Assembly (NCBI RefSeq): GCF_003269425.1
Contig: NZ_CP030104.1
Span: 868,001 to 932,000, forward strand
Direction: 5' to 3'
From: Flagellimonas maritima
Lineage (GTDB): Bacteria > Bacteroidota > Bacteroidia > Flavobacteriales > Flavobacteriaceae
Length of the DNA stretch: 64,000 bases
This document shows, piece by piece, positions 20,064 through 29,739 of this stretch. The notes beneath the pieces were generated by a model. That model made no database searches. It worked only from the letters and a program-made list of their open reading frames with translations, and was not told where the DNA came from. The position numbers were made by a program, and so were the translations under genes. The first letter of the stretch is position 1. The number at the start of each line of letters is the position of its first letter.

Positions 20064-20888
20064 TTATTTCTTTCTACGTTCTATGATATATCTATTCGTA
20101 TCTTTTGTCTTAGATCGGGTTCTAAATCCTTTGGCAGGAATACCGTTCTTAGATCTTGGATGGCCTCCAGAAGCCCTTCCTTCACCACCACCCATTGGAT
20201 GATCGACAGGGTTCATTGCTACTGGTCTAGTTCTTGGCCTTCTGCCCAACCATCTGCTTCTACCTGCTTTACCGGATACCAACAATTGGTGATCAGAGTT
20301 GGAAACAGCTCCAATAGTGGCCAAACAGTTGGCTAAAATCATACGTGTTTCACCAGATGGCAATTTAATAGTGACAAATTTTCCATCCTTAGCCATTAGC
20401 TGTGCAAAAGTACCTGCACTTCTAGCCATAACGGCTCCTTGACCAGGTCTTAATTCGATACAGGAAATAATAGTACCCAATGGAATTTCACTCAATGGAA
20501 GTGCATTTCCTATTTCTGGAGAAGCTTTTGATCCTGAAGATATCTTCTGACCTACTTGCATTCCATTTTGGGCAACTACATATCTCTTCTTACCATCTTT
20601 ATATTCGACTAGCGCAATAAATGCAGTTCTATTGGGATCGTACTGTATAGATACAATTTTAGCATCTACTCCTTGTTTATCTCTTTTGAAGTCGATAACA
20701 CGATACCTTCTTTTATGACCTCCACCTCTATGGCGTATGGTCATTTTTCCTTGACTGTTCCTACCGCCCGACTTTTTTAACGGAGCAAGCAAACTTTTCT
20801 CCGGCTTATCAGTAGTAATCGCGTCAAATCCGTTTACTACTCTAAAACGCTGTCCAGGGGTTATCGGTTTTAATTTTCTAACTGACAT
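20064..20888 (-). CDS. rplB: 50S ribosomal protein L2
   Basis: This 274-aa protein is essential for peptidyl transferase and subunit association. It has an OB-fold and an SH3-like domain, with the conserved C-terminal [19 protein letters not shown] that approaches the catalytic centre. It lies between rplW and rpsS. Confidence 0.98.
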   Translation of the reverse strand: MSVRKLKPITPGQRFRVVNGFDAITTDKPEKSLLAPLKKSGGRNSQGKMTIRHRGGGHKRRYRVIDFKRDKQGVDAKIVSIQYDPNRTAFIALVEYKDGKKRYVVAQNGMQVGQKISSGSKASPEIGNALPLSEIPLGTIISCIELRPGQGAVMARSAGTFAQLMAKDGKFVTIKLPSGETRMILANCLATIGAVSNSDHQLLVSGKAGRSRWLGRRPRTRPVAMNPVDHPMGGGEGRASGGHPRSKNGIPAKGFRTRSKTKDTNRYIIERRKK

Positions 20889-20897
20889 TTCTCGTCT

Positions 20898-21188
20898 TTA
20901 TAGATTACTGTAAAAATCAATAATATCGCCTTCCACTACATCAACAATTGCCTTTTTCAAGGAATTTGTTTTTCCGTGTTGGATTCCTGTTTTGGCATAA
21001 CGACTCTTACGATTTGGACCATAATTCATAGTTCTAACCTTTTTCACAGAAACACCATAGGTGGCCTCAACAGCATCTTTAATTTGAAGCTTGTTGGCCG
21101 TTGGATTAACGTAGAAACCATAACGATTGAAAAGCTCGCTGTCCGCGGTCATTTTTTCCGTAATGATTGGTTTTATCAACACACTCAT
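20898..21188 (-). CDS. rplW: 50S ribosomal protein L23
   Basis: This 96-aa protein at the tunnel exit docks trigger factor and SRP. It contains IKPIITEKMT, the signature ANKLQIKDAVEATYGVSVKKVRTMN, and a short C-terminal strand. It lies between rplD and rplB. Confidence 0.96.
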   Translation of the reverse strand: MSVLIKPIITEKMTADSELFNRYGFYVNPTANKLQIKDAVEATYGVSVKKVRTMNYGPNRKSRYAKTGIQHGKTNSLKKAIVDVVEGDIIDFYSNL

Positions 21189-21195
21189 GATATTC

Positions 21196-21825
21196 TTATT
21201 TCTTTAGGTTCGATTCTATTCCTTCCAGAGCACTTTCGGTCAATACTACATTTTTAGCATTAATTATTTTGTAAGTACTTAATTCTGAATTGATTATGAC
21301 TTCTGAACGCTCTAAATTGCGCGACGACAAATATACATTATTATTTGAATCGCCCAACACGATAAGAGACTTTTTATTTTCTATTCCAAGAGAAGTCAAA
21401 AATGCTTTGAAATCCTTAGTTTTTGGAGCTTCAAAATTGAAGTCCTCGACCACCATTATAGACTTTTCTTTTGACTTTAATGTTAAGGCTGATTTACGAG
21501 CTAAACGCTTAACATTTTTGTTCAATTTTTGCTGGTAATTTTTAGGTCTTGGGCCAAAAATTCTACCACCTCCTCTAAAAATAGGAGATTTGATACTACC
21601 TGCCCTAGCTGTACCAGTGCCCTTCTGTTTCTTGATTTTTCTAGTACTACCGGCTATTTCAGCTCTTTCCTTAGCTTTGTGGGTACCCTGTCTTTGGTGC
21701 GCCAAATACTGCTTAACATCTAAATATATAGCATGCTCATTGGGCTCTATAGCGAAAACATCATCAGAAAGGTCAACCTTTCTTCCTGTTTCTTTTCCTT
21801 TAATATCTAAAACTGCAACCTTCAT
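21196..21825 (-). CDS. rplD: 50S ribosomal protein L4
   Basis: This 209-aa protein has a tunnel-lining loop rich in Gly and Arg (KGTGTARAGSIKSPIFRGGG, about 69-88). In gammaproteobacteria L4 represses the S10 operon. Whether it does so here is unknown, but the terminator-like leader before rplC is a possible target. Its start codon directly follows the rplC stop. Confidence 0.97.
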   Translation of the reverse strand: MKVAVLDIKGKETGRKVDLSDDVFAIEPNEHAIYLDVKQYLAHQRQGTHKAKERAEIAGSTRKIKKQKGTGTARAGSIKSPIFRGGGRIFGPRPKNYQQKLNKNVKRLARKSALTLKSKEKSIMVVEDFNFEAPKTKDFKAFLTSLGIENKKSLIVLGDSNNNVYLSSRNLERSEVIINSELSTYKIINAKNVVLTESALEGIESNLKK

Positions 21826-22442
21826 TACTTCTCAATTGTTACGTAAGCATTTTTATGACCTGGAACGCAACCCTTCACTACGATAAGGTTTTTCTCAGGA
21901 ACCACTTTCAATACTCTCAAGTTTTGAACTGTTACTCTTTCACCACCCATTCTACCTGCCATTTTCATTCCTTTAAAAACTCTTGCAGGATACGAGGCAG
22001 CACCAATAGAACCGGGGGCTCTTAATCTGTTGTGCTGTCCATGGGTTGCTTGACCAACACCGGCAAAACCGTGTCTTTTAACAACACCTTGGAAACCTTT
22101 ACCTTTTGATGTACCAATAACATCAACAAACTCTCCTTCTGTGAAAAGCTCAACATTTAAAGTATCTCCTAATTTAAACTCACCTTCAAAATCTCGGAAC
22201 TCAACGACTTTCTTTTTAGGAGAAGCACCTGCTTTTTTAACATGACCCAATTCAGCCTTGTTTGCACGTCTTTCTGCCTTGTCATCGAAACCAAGCTGAA
22301 GGGCACTGTACCCGTCGACCTCTTCGGTTCTGACTTGGGTAACCACGCATGGTCCAGCTTCAAGAACGGTACATGGAATGTTCTTTCCATTCTCGTCGAA
22401 GATGCTGGTCATACCGATTTTTCTTCCTATTAACCCAGACAT
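21825..22442 (-). CDS. rplC: 50S ribosomal protein L3
   Basis: This 205-aa protein is an early assembly factor near the peptidyl transferase centre. It begins [19 protein letters not shown] and has the signatures [21 protein letters not shown] and [16 protein letters not shown]. It is the first gene after a 160-base structured spacer downstream of rpsJ. Confidence 0.98.
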   Translation of the reverse strand: MSGLIGRKIGMTSIFDENGKNIPCTVLEAGPCVVTQVRTEEVDGYSALQLGFDDKAERRANKAELGHVKKAGASPKKKVVEFRDFEGEFKLGDTLNVELFTEGEFVDVIGTSKGKGFQGVVKRHGFAGVGQATHGQHNRLRAPGSIGAASYPARVFKGMKMAGRMGGERVTVQNLRVLKVVPEKNLIVVKGCVPGHKNAYVTIEK

Positions 22443-22489
22443 ATTTATAATTATTAATTGTTTAAATTTTATTGTGCCAATTTGTTGGC

Positions 22490-22523
22490 AAAAAAATTTG
22501 GGTCAAGAAAATCCTCTGACCCA
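22490..22523 (-). terminator. Terminator or attenuator between rpsJ and rplC
   Basis: On the minus strand a perfect 7-bp stem (TGGGTCA, 22523-22517, with TGACCCA, 22505-22499) closes an 11-nt loop and is followed by AA and seven Us. A second hairpin (GCCAAC...) overlaps the end of the U-run. The shape is that of an intrinsic terminator inside a ribosomal-protein operon, so partial termination or attenuation is likely. No promoter matching TAnnTTTG was found between it and rplC. Confidence 0.55.
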
Positions 22524-22602
22524 GATTTTTTTCTTTCACCATTTTTCCTTTGCGAAACGCTCAGGACATGTCCACCACCTTTTAACAAGGTAGTTTAATA
22601 AC

Positions 22603-22908
22603 TTACACTTTTATCTCCACCTCAACGCCACTAGGAAGCTCAAGCTTCATAAGTGCGTCAATGGTTTTTGATGAAGAGCTATAAATATCCAGGAGCCTCT
22701 TGTAAGAACTCAATTGGAACTGCTCTCTGGATTTCTTGTTCACGTGAGGTGAACGCAAAACCGTAAATATTTTTTTGTGCGTTGGCAATGGAATTGGACC
22801 CGTAACCACAGCGCCTGTTGTCTTAACTGTCTTTACAATCTTCTCAGCAGATTTATCCACCAAGTTGTGATCATAAGACTTAAGTTTTATTCTAATTTTT
22901 TGACTCAT
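22603..22908 (-). CDS. rpsJ: 30S ribosomal protein S10
   Basis: This 101-aa head protein (NusE) also takes part in transcription antitermination with NusB. It has [21 protein letters not shown] and the signature [25 protein letters not shown]. It is placed 12 bases after fusA, so it belongs to the str transcript. The gap to rplC is much larger and structured. Confidence 0.97.
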   Translation of the reverse strand: MSQKIRIKLKSYDHNLVDKSAEKIVKTVKTTGAVVTGPIPLPTHKKIFTVLRSPHVNKKSREQFQLSSYKRLLDIYSSSSKTIDALMKLELPSGVEVEIKV

Positions 22909-22920
22909 CTTGCTGAAAAA

Positions 22921-25047
22921 TTAAGCGGTTACTCCTTTAACTGATTTAATAACTTCTTCTGCAATATTGGTTGGAGTTTCTGCATAATGCGAAAATTCCA
23001 TAGTTGAAGTTGCTCTACCCGAAGACAATGTTCTCAATGACGTAACATAACCGAACATTTCTGATAAAGGCACCTCACCTTTAACTACTTTGGAACCAGC
23101 TCTATCACTCATATCGCTAATTGTTCCTCTTCGTCTATTAAGGTCGCCAACAATATCACCCATGTTTTCTTCAGGGGTTAATACCTCAATTTTCATGATA
23201 GGCTCCATCAATACTGACCTTGCAGATTTTGCAGCGGCTTTGTATCCCATTTTTGCGGCCAACTCGAAGGATAGTGAATCTGAATCCACAGGGTGGAAAG
23301 AACCATCCTTTAAAGTAACCTTCATACTATCCATCTCAAACCCGGCCAATGGACCATTCTTCATAGCCTCTTTAAATCCTTTTTCTACAGATGGAATATA
23401 TTCTTTAGGTATGTTACCACCTTTAATAACATTTACAAATTCCAATCCTTCCACATCATCACCAGCGGGCTCCATAGTAAATACGATGTCTGCAAATTTA
23501 CCACGACCACCAGATTGCTTTTTGTAGACTTCTCTATGATCGGCAGATTGTGTAATCGCTTCCTTGTATTCAACTTGAGGTTGACCTTGATTAACCTCAA
23601 CTTTAAACTCACGACGTAAGCGGTCAACGATAATATCTAAGTGAAGTTCACCCATACCGGAAATAATGGTCTGGCCAGATGCCTCATCCGTTTTTACTTG
23701 GAATGTAGGATCTTCTTCGGCCAATTTTGCCAAAGACATACCCAATTTATCGACATCAGCTTTGGTTTTAGGCTCCACTGCGATACCTATTACAGGATCT
23801 GGAAAATCCATGCTTTCAAGTATGATAGGGTGCTTTTCGGAAGACATAGTATCACCAGTCTTTATATCCTTAAAACCTACAGCAGCTCCAATATCACCAG
23901 CTTCTATATAGTCGATAGCATTTTGCTTATTTGAATGCATTTGGTAAATACGGGAAATACGTTCTTTTTTTCCTGAACGATTATTCAAGATATAAGAACC
24001 TGCATCCAAGCGACCGGAATATGCCCTAAAGAATGCCAAGCGACCTACGAAAGGGTCTGTAGCAATTTTAAATGCCAAAGCAGAAAATGGCTCCTTTGGG
24101 TCTGGCTTTCTGGTAATTTCATTACCTGTATCTGGATCAGTCCCAACAATATCGTCCTTGTCAATTGGTGATGGCAAATAACGACATACGGCATCCAATA
24201 AAAACTGAACTCCTTTATTCTTGAATGAAGAACCACAAATCATGGGAATTATAGCCCTATCCATTACAGCTGCTCTTAATGCGGCATGCACTTCTTCTTC
24301 TGTGATAGAATCTTCATCTTCAAAGAATTTTTCCATCAATTCTTCATCGTACTCTGCAACGGCTTCAATTAAGGCAGCTCTATATTCCTTAACCTCACCT
24401 TTCATTTCTTCTGGAATATCAACAACATCGAATGTTGAACCAAAATTATCATCGTGCCAAACTATAGCCCTATTCTTGGCCAAGTCGACAATACCTCTAA
24501 AATCGGCCTCGTCTCCAATTGGTAGTACAATTGGAACAGCATTAGATCCAAGCATGGTTTTCACTTGCTTGCAAACCATCAAAAAGTTAGATCCTTGACG
24601 GTCCATTTTGTTAACGAACCCAATTCTTGGAACTTTGTAATTATCGGCCAATCTCCAGTTAGTTTCTGATTGTGGCTCAACACCATCAACTGCGCTAAAC
24701 AAGAAAACCAAACCATCCAAGACACGTAGTGAACGATTCACTTCTACAGTAAAATCAACGTGTCCAGGAGTATCAATGATATTAAAATGGTATCCTTTGG
24801 TATCTTCTGTAGGCTTTCCATTTTCTATAGGAAATTCCCATGTACAGGTGGTTGCAGCAGAGGTAATGGTAATACCACGTTCTTGCTCTTGCTCCATCCA
24901 GTCCATAGTGGCCGCACCATCGTGCACCTCACCAATTTTATGACTTACACCTGTATAAAAAAGTATACGCTCTGTAGTGGTGGTTTTTCCAGCATCAATA
25001 TGCGCTGCAATTCCTATATTCCTTGTATATTTTAAATCTCTTGACAT
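22921..25047 (-). CDS. fusA: Elongation factor G
   Basis: This 708-aa translational GTPase drives tRNA-mRNA translocation and, with RRF, ribosome recycling. The G domain has AHIDAGKT at 15-22, RGITI at 57-61, DTPGH at 92-96 and NKMD at 146-149. Domains II-V follow, with [18 protein letters not shown] and a C-terminal [21 protein letters not shown]. It lies in rpsL-rpsG-fusA-rpsJ order. tuf does not follow, unlike in proteobacterial str operons. Confidence 0.98.
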   Translation of the reverse strand: MSRDLKYTRNIGIAAHIDAGKTTTTERILFYTGVSHKIGEVHDGAATMDWMEQEQERGITITSAATTCTWEFPIENGKPTEDTKGYHFNIIDTPGHVDFTVEVNRSLRVLDGLVFLFSAVDGVEPQSETNWRLADNYKVPRIGFVNKMDRQGSNFLMVCKQVKTMLGSNAVPIVLPIGDEADFRGIVDLAKNRAIVWHDDNFGSTFDVVDIPEEMKGEVKEYRAALIEAVAEYDEELMEKFFEDEDSITEEEVHAALRAAVMDRAIIPMICGSSFKNKGVQFLLDAVCRYLPSPIDKDDIVGTDPDTGNEITRKPDPKEPFSALAFKIATDPFVGRLAFFRAYSGRLDAGSYILNNRSGKKERISRIYQMHSNKQNAIDYIEAGDIGAAVGFKDIKTGDTMSSEKHPIILESMDFPDPVIGIAVEPKTKADVDKLGMSLAKLAEEDPTFQVKTDEASGQTIISGMGELHLDIIVDRLRREFKVEVNQGQPQVEYKEAITQSADHREVYKKQSGGRGKFADIVFTMEPAGDDVEGLEFVNVIKGGNIPKEYIPSVEKGFKEAMKNGPLAGFEMDSMKVTLKDGSFHPVDSDSLSFELAAKMGYKAAAKSARSVLMEPIMKIEVLTPEENMGDIVGDLNRRRGTISDMSDRAGSKVVKGEVPLSEMFGYVTSLRTLSSGRATSTMEFSHYAETPTNIAEEVIKSVKGVTA

Positions 25048-25055
25048 TTTACCAA

Positions 25056-25532
25056 CTAGAATCTAAAGTGAGAGAATGCTTTATTGGCTTCAGCCATTTT
25101 GTGAGTATCCACTCTTTTCTTAACTGCTGCACCTTCTTCTTTTGCTGCAGCTAAAACTTCTGCAGCCAATTTTTGAGCCATGGATTTTTCGTTACGCTTT
25201 CTAGAGTAACTGATCAACCATTTCATGGCTGTAGATATTTTTCTATCTGGACGTATTTGCATTGGAATCTGAAATGTAGCACCACCGACTCTTCTACTTC
25301 TCACTTCAACATGTGGCATTACATTGGAAAGTGCATCTTTCCACAATTCCAAAGCAGTTTTTTCCTCGTCTGTGTTTTTCTCTTCTACAATATCGATTGC
25401 ATCATAAAAAACCTTGAAAGCAACTGATTTTTTTCCATCCCACATCATCATGTTCACAAAACGTGTAACCAATTGGTCATTAAATCTTGGGTCTGGCAAC
25501 AATGGCCTTTTCTTTGCCTGCTTTTTTCTCAT
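25056..25532 (-). CDS. rpsG: 30S ribosomal protein S7
   Basis: This 158-aa protein organises the 3' major domain of 16S rRNA and lies at the E site. It begins [17 protein letters not shown] and contains [24 protein letters not shown] sequence ([21 protein letters not shown]). In E. coli S7 represses the str operon. It lies 6 bases after rpsL and 8 bases before fusA. Confidence 0.97.
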   Translation of the reverse strand: MRKKQAKKRPLLPDPRFNDQLVTRFVNMMMWDGKKSVAFKVFYDAIDIVEEKNTDEEKTALELWKDALSNVMPHVEVRSRRVGGATFQIPMQIRPDRKISTAMKWLISYSRKRNEKSMAQKLAAEVLAAAKEEGAAVKKRVDTHKMAEANKAFSHFRF

Positions 25533-25538
25533 CTCTTC

Positions 25539-25913
25539 TTATTTTTTAGGACGTTTTGCACCATACTTAGATCTACGTTGCGTTCTACCTGCAACACCCG
25601 CTGTATCCAATGCGCCACGGACGATATGATATCGAACCCCTGGCAAATCCTTTACTCTTCCACCTCTAACCAATACTATCGAGTGCTCTTGCAGATTGTG
25701 ACCTTCACCAGGGATATACGCATTTACTTCCTTTCCATTTGTAAGCCTAACCCTTGCAACTTTACGCATTGCAGAATTTGGTTTTTTTGGCGTGGTTGTG
25801 TATACACGTGTACAAACCCCTCTTCGTTGAGGACACGAATCCAAAGCAGCCGATTTACTCTTCTTGGTAATTGTGACTCTTCCTTTTCGTACTAATTGTG
25901 AAATTGTTGGCAT
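25539..25913 (-). CDS. rpsL: 30S ribosomal protein S12
   Basis: This 124-aa decoding-centre protein contains the [16 protein letters not shown] and [20 protein letters not shown] segments. The Lys positions where streptomycin-resistance changes occur have the wild-type residue. The frame is open 25 codons further upstream, but that extension overlaps the promoter and leader hairpin and is not conserved; the ATG starting [11 protein letters not shown] is the real start. It is the first gene of the str-S10-spc-alpha run. Confidence 0.97.
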   Translation of the reverse strand: MPTISQLVRKGRVTITKKSKSAALDSCPQRRGVCTRVYTTTPKKPNSAMRKVARVRLTNGKEVNAYIPGEGHNLQEHSIVLVRGGRVKDLPGVRYHIVRGALDTAGVAGRTQRRSKYGAKRPKK

Positions 25914-25940
25914 TAAAATTTCTATTAAAAATGTAAACAA

Positions 25941-25955
25941 CCCTCTTTTTGAGGG
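25941..25955 (-). promoter_or_regulatory. 5'-proximal hairpin of the str operon mRNA
   Basis: On the minus strand CCCTC-AAAAA-GAGGG forms a perfect 5-bp stem with a 5-nt loop, starting about 4-5 bases after the -7 element. It would be at or within a few bases of the mRNA 5' end, about 28 bases before rpsL. It may protect the mRNA end or control initiation. Confidence 0.5.
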
Positions 25956-25958
25956 CTG

Positions 25959-25988
25959 CAAATGTAGTGATATTTCGGAATAATTCAA
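25959..25988 (-). promoter_or_regulatory. Promoter of the str-S10-spc-alpha genes
   Basis: On the minus strand a TTG at the -33 region (complement of 25986-25988) is followed after 19 bases by TACATTTG (complement of 25959-25966), a perfect Bacteroidota -7 element. It lies about 45 bases before the rpsL ATG. This is the best promoter in the window. Confidence 0.75.
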
Positions 25989-26445
25989 ATCCCAGAAGAT
26001 TAATTTTAAACATATAGAAAAAAAATATGAAATCAGCTTTATTTAAAAGCTTTTGAGCTATTGATAGCTTTTACGGATTTGAGTGATTATATTCTTTGAT
26101 ATTAAAATCCAATCAACATAAAAAGGATAAAAAAAGTACATATAATATTAAGGTATAATTATAAATCCAACATATATATTACCAGCAACACATTTAAAAA
26201 TAATTTTATTGAATGATAAATACCACGAGTAATCGTTTTTTATTTAAATATAATAGTCTCAAATTATATTCCTATTTATCATCCTATCAATAATTTACCC
26301 ACCCTATTGAATACTCTTTAAAAATTGAATCTGATTTTGATTAAAACACATTTGCCAAAGATTTCTTAAAAAATTAGTAACATTAGTTTGGATTATTAAC
26401 ATGAAATTATGACTTTAGGGCCAGCTAATTCAAATAAATTTAAAA
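25989..26445. other. Long AT-rich region between rpsL and susC
   Basis: No coding sequence is seen here. The left edge carries the rpsL promoter. A 14-bp dyad, AGCTAT-TG-ATAGCT (26056-26069), lies inside a wider AAAAGCT...AGCTTTT inverted repeat and could be an operator or a weak terminator. The remainder is very AT-rich, and no clear TAnnTTTG with a -33 TTG was found for susC. The susC control elements must lie here but were not resolved. Confidence 0.4.
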
Positions 26446-29400
26446 ATGAGAACAAAACTTAATGGATTGTTAACGCTGTTATTGGCGTTTGTTGTGCAGG
26501 TAACCTTTGCACAAGACAAGACGATTTCAGGTACAGTTACGGATTCCGATGGATTACCGTTGCCTGGAGTTAACATTGTCGTGGAAGGTACTACTAATGG
26601 TACCCAAACAGATTTTGATGGAAATTATTCCATCACGGCCAGTACAGGTCAAACACTTCTTTTTACTTATATAGGTCAAAAGGAGCAAAGACAAACAGTT
26701 GGAGCCAGTTCCACGATTAACGTGCAGATGTCCGAAGATGCCCAAGCACTTGAAGAGGTTATTGTGACCGCCCAGGGTATAAAGCGTGAAAAGCAAGCTT
26801 TAGGATATGCGGTATCTGAAGTTGGAAGCGAAGAATTGGAGCAAAGACCTGAAGGAGATGTCGGAAGGGTTTTAACTGGTAAGGCATCAGGTCTTAACAT
26901 TACCCAACAAAGTGGTCTTTCCGGTTCGGGAACGAATATTGTAATACGTGGCTTCAGCTCTTTTAGCGGAAGTAACCAACCACTGTTTATAGTTGACGGC
27001 GTTCCTTTCTCCAGTGAGACGAATTCATCTGGAGCTGCAACCGGAGCTTCTGGGGATGATTTCCTCAACGGTAACTCGGGATCCAGTAGATTTTTGGACT
27101 TAGACCCAAATAACATTGAAAGTGTAAATATTCTAAAAGGTTTGGCTGCAGCCACCTTATACGGAACGCAAGGGCGTAATGGTGTAATCCTTATTACTAC
27201 CAAAAACGGATCTGCATCCGGAGCAGTAAAGAAAACGGAAATAACCGTTAATTCTTCTTTGTTCTTTAACGAAATTGCCTCCTTGCCTGATTACCAAGAT
27301 GAGTTTGGTAACGGATTTGATCAAGCATTTGGTTGGTTCTTCAGTAACTGGGGACCTGGTTTTGATAGAGATGGAGTAGCAGGTTGGGGGAATGGTATAG
27401 ATGCAAGACCAAATGTAGGTTTTGATGAAAATGGCACCTTGGCGCATCCATATTCCACAGCTTCAGCAGCGACTGGAATTCCAGCTGCTTTTCCAGAATT
27501 TGCAGGTGCTCGTTATGATTGGAGACCTTATGATAGTGTCGAGAATTTCTTTAGAACAGGAGCGGTTACGAGTAACTCGGTTAACGTAAGAGGTTCATCT
27601 GAAGATGGAAAAGTATCTTATAATGCAAACTTTGGCCACTTGGATGATACTGGATTTACGCCTGGCAACAACCTTAAAAGATACACTTTAGGGGTTGGAG
27701 GTAGAGCAATTTTATCCAATAAATTCACTGTAGCAGGAACACTTAACTTCTCGAATACGGATTTTAGGTCACCTCCTGTTGCCGCAAGTGAAGGTAACGG
27801 TGCTACAGGTACAGGCTCATCAATCTTTGGGGAACTGTTCTTCACACCGCGAAGTGTTGATATACAAGGCTTGCCTTTTCAGAATCCAATTGATGGTTCC
27901 AGTACCTACTACAGACAGAACAATAGTATCCAACATCCACTTTGGACCGTGAATAATTCAGGTTTCAGACAGAATGTAAATAGAGTTTTTGGGCAATCTT
28001 CAATTACCTATAACATTAATGATAACTTGAACATCCTTTACCGTTTTGGCTTGGATGTCTATAGTGAAAACAACACGAATTATCAGAACAGGGGTGGTCG
28101 TGGACAAGAAGATGCTGCACTGGTAAGCGGTATTTATCAAACTTGGAACAACACCAATACCATTCAAAACCATGATATTATTTTAAATGGTGATTATGAT
28201 ATTTCCGACAAAGTTGGCCTAACGTTCAATGCTGGGCTTACTTCCAGAAGAGAAGTTTTTGATCAAAATGGAGTTTCCAGTAACGGTCAACAAGTATTCA
28301 ATGTTCTTAGACACGTGAACTTTGCTAATCAAAATGAGATACAGTCTTTTCAAGAACGTAATATTGCAGGTGTTTTTGCGCAGACCGATATCGACTATGA
28401 TCGCTGGATATATTTGACGCTTGCCGCCAGAAATGACTGGGTCTCAAATTTAATTACTGAGAACAGGTCAGCATTTTATCCTAGTGCAAGTTTGTCTTTT
28501 ATACCTACAACAGTAATTGATGGGCTTAAAAGTGAAAAAGGACTTAACTATTTAAAGTTTAGAGCTGGTTACGGAACATCTGCAAACTTCCCGACCGGAT
28601 ATCCAACGGTTTCTGTTCTAAACATCAATACACAGTTTTTTCAAAATGGCGGGAACGATATAGTGACCAACTCTGTTGGAAATCTTTTGGGAAATCCTGA
28701 CCTACAGCCTGAACTATTAAGGGAATTCGAAGTTGGGATAGAGTCCCGTTTCTTTAACAATAGGGTTTCTCTTGAAGCATCCTATTACAACAGAACAACA
28801 ACAGATTTAATTGTAACACGTCCGCTTGATCCATCTACTGGATTTTATGCACAACAGACCAACGTTGGTAAAATCAGCGGAGATGGATTGGAAGTTGATC
28901 TTGGTGTAGATATTTTCAGGAATGATTCAGATGGCGTGAATTGGTCAATCAACGGAAACTTCACGACCAATAACACCACAGTCGATGATTTGGGTCAAGA
29001 TACCGATATTATTGTTTATGCAGGTGCCAGTACGCTTAACAGTTTAGGTAATGCTGCCATAGAAGGGGAACAACTGGGTGTAATAGTAGGAAATAGAATT
29101 GCCAGAAACGATGCAGGTGAATTCTTAGTAGATAGTGGTGGAGATTATGTTGTTGAACAAGGACAGTTCGTAATCGGAGATCCTAATCCGGATTGGGTAT
29201 TGAACGTTAGCAATAATTTCTCTTTCAAGAATTTCAATTTTTCATTCTTGATGAATTACACACAAGGTGGCGATATTTATTCAAGAACAGTTTCCACACT
29301 GCTCGGTAGAGGTTTAACAACTGATACAGTTGACCGTATCAATACATTCATCTTACCTGGAGTTCAAGAATCTGATGGTAGTGTAAATACAAAACAAATC

Positions 29401-29718
29401 AATAACTCCACGTTCTACTTTAATAACGTGTTGTTCGGACCTGATGAGCTTGGAATTTTTGATGGTACTGTGATTCGTTTACAGGAAGTTGCATTAGGCT
29501 ACTCCTTACCTTCCAAATTCTTGGATAAGACTCCGTTTGGAGCCTTGACCTTTACGGTATCAGGTCAGAATTTATTTTACAAAGCCTTGAATGTGCCTGA
29601 TGGAACTAATTTCGACCCTAACCAAGCTGGTTTAGGTGTAGGTAACGGTAGAGGTTTTGATTATTTGGCAGGACCTAGTGGCAGAAGATATGGTTTAAGT
29701 ATAAAAGCTACTTTTTAA
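26446..29718 (+). CDS. SusC/RagA-family TonB-dependent outer-membrane transporter
   Basis: This 1090-aa outer-membrane barrel imports a bound ligand with TonB energy, in partnership with a SusD lipoprotein lid. A signal peptide (about 1-22, ending TFAQ) is followed by a carboxypeptidase-regulatory-like beta-sandwich (about 25-100, ISGTVTDSDGLPLPGVNIVVEG), a TonB-box-like EEVIVTAQG, and a plug domain with NIVIRGFSSFSG and PLFIVDGVP. The rest is a 22-strand barrel ending in an aromatic-rich strand (YGLSIKATF). The substrate is unknown: no glycosidase, peptidase or sigma/anti-sigma gene is adjacent. It is cotranscribed with the next two genes. Confidence 0.95.
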   Translation: MRTKLNGLLTLLLAFVVQVTFAQDKTISGTVTDSDGLPLPGVNIVVEGTTNGTQTDFDGNYSITASTGQTLLFTYIGQKEQRQTVGASSTINVQMSEDAQALEEVIVTAQGIKREKQALGYAVSEVGSEELEQRPEGDVGRVLTGKASGLNITQQSGLSGSGTNIVIRGFSSFSGSNQPLFIVDGVPFSSETNSSGAATGASGDDFLNGNSGSSRFLDLDPNNIESVNILKGLAAATLYGTQGRNGVILITTKNGSASGAVKKTEITVNSSLFFNEIASLPDYQDEFGNGFDQAFGWFFSNWGPGFDRDGVAGWGNGIDARPNVGFDENGTLAHPYSTASAATGIPAAFPEFAGARYDWRPYDSVENFFRTGAVTSNSVNVRGSSEDGKVSYNANFGHLDDTGFTPGNNLKRYTLGVGGRAILSNKFTVAGTLNFSNTDFRSPPVAASEGNGATGTGSSIFGELFFTPRSVDIQGLPFQNPIDGSSTYYRQNNSIQHPLWTVNNSGFRQNVNRVFGQSSITYNINDNLNILYRFGLDVYSENNTNYQNRGGRGQEDAALVSGIYQTWNNTNTIQNHDIILNGDYDISDKVGLTFNAGLTSRREVFDQNGVSSNGQQVFNVLRHVNFANQNEIQSFQERNIAGVFAQTDIDYDRWIYLTLAARNDWVSNLITENRSAFYPSASLSFIPTTVIDGLKSEKGLNYLKFRAGYGTSANFPTGYPTVSVLNINTQFFQNGGNDIVTNSVGNLLGNPDLQPELLREFEVGIESRFFNNRVSLEASYYNRTTTDLIVTRPLDPSTGFYAQQTNVGKISGDGLEVDLGVDIFRNDSDGVNWSINGNFTTNNTTVDDLGQDTDIIVYAGASTLNSLGNAAIEGEQLGVIVGNRIARNDAGEFLVDSGGDYVVEQGQFVIGDPNPDWVLNVSNNFSFKNFNFSFLMNYTQGGDIYSRTVSTLLGRGLTTDTVDRINTFILPGVQESDGSVNTKQINNSTFYFNNVLFGPDELGIFDGTVIRLQEVALGYSLPSKFLDKTPFGALTFTVSGQNLFYKALNVPDGTNFDPNQAGLGVGNGRGFDYLAGPSGRRYGLSIKATF

Positions 29719-29739
29719 GTAAAACAACAGTAAAAAATT

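Noticed and set aside
25914..25988. N-terminal extension of rpsL by 25 residues
   Set aside because: The extension covers the promoter and leader hairpin and is unlike any S12; the conserved start is at 25913.
26676..27203. Minus-strand frame of 175 codons inside susC
   Set aside because: Antisense shadow of the plug domain; no start context or motif.
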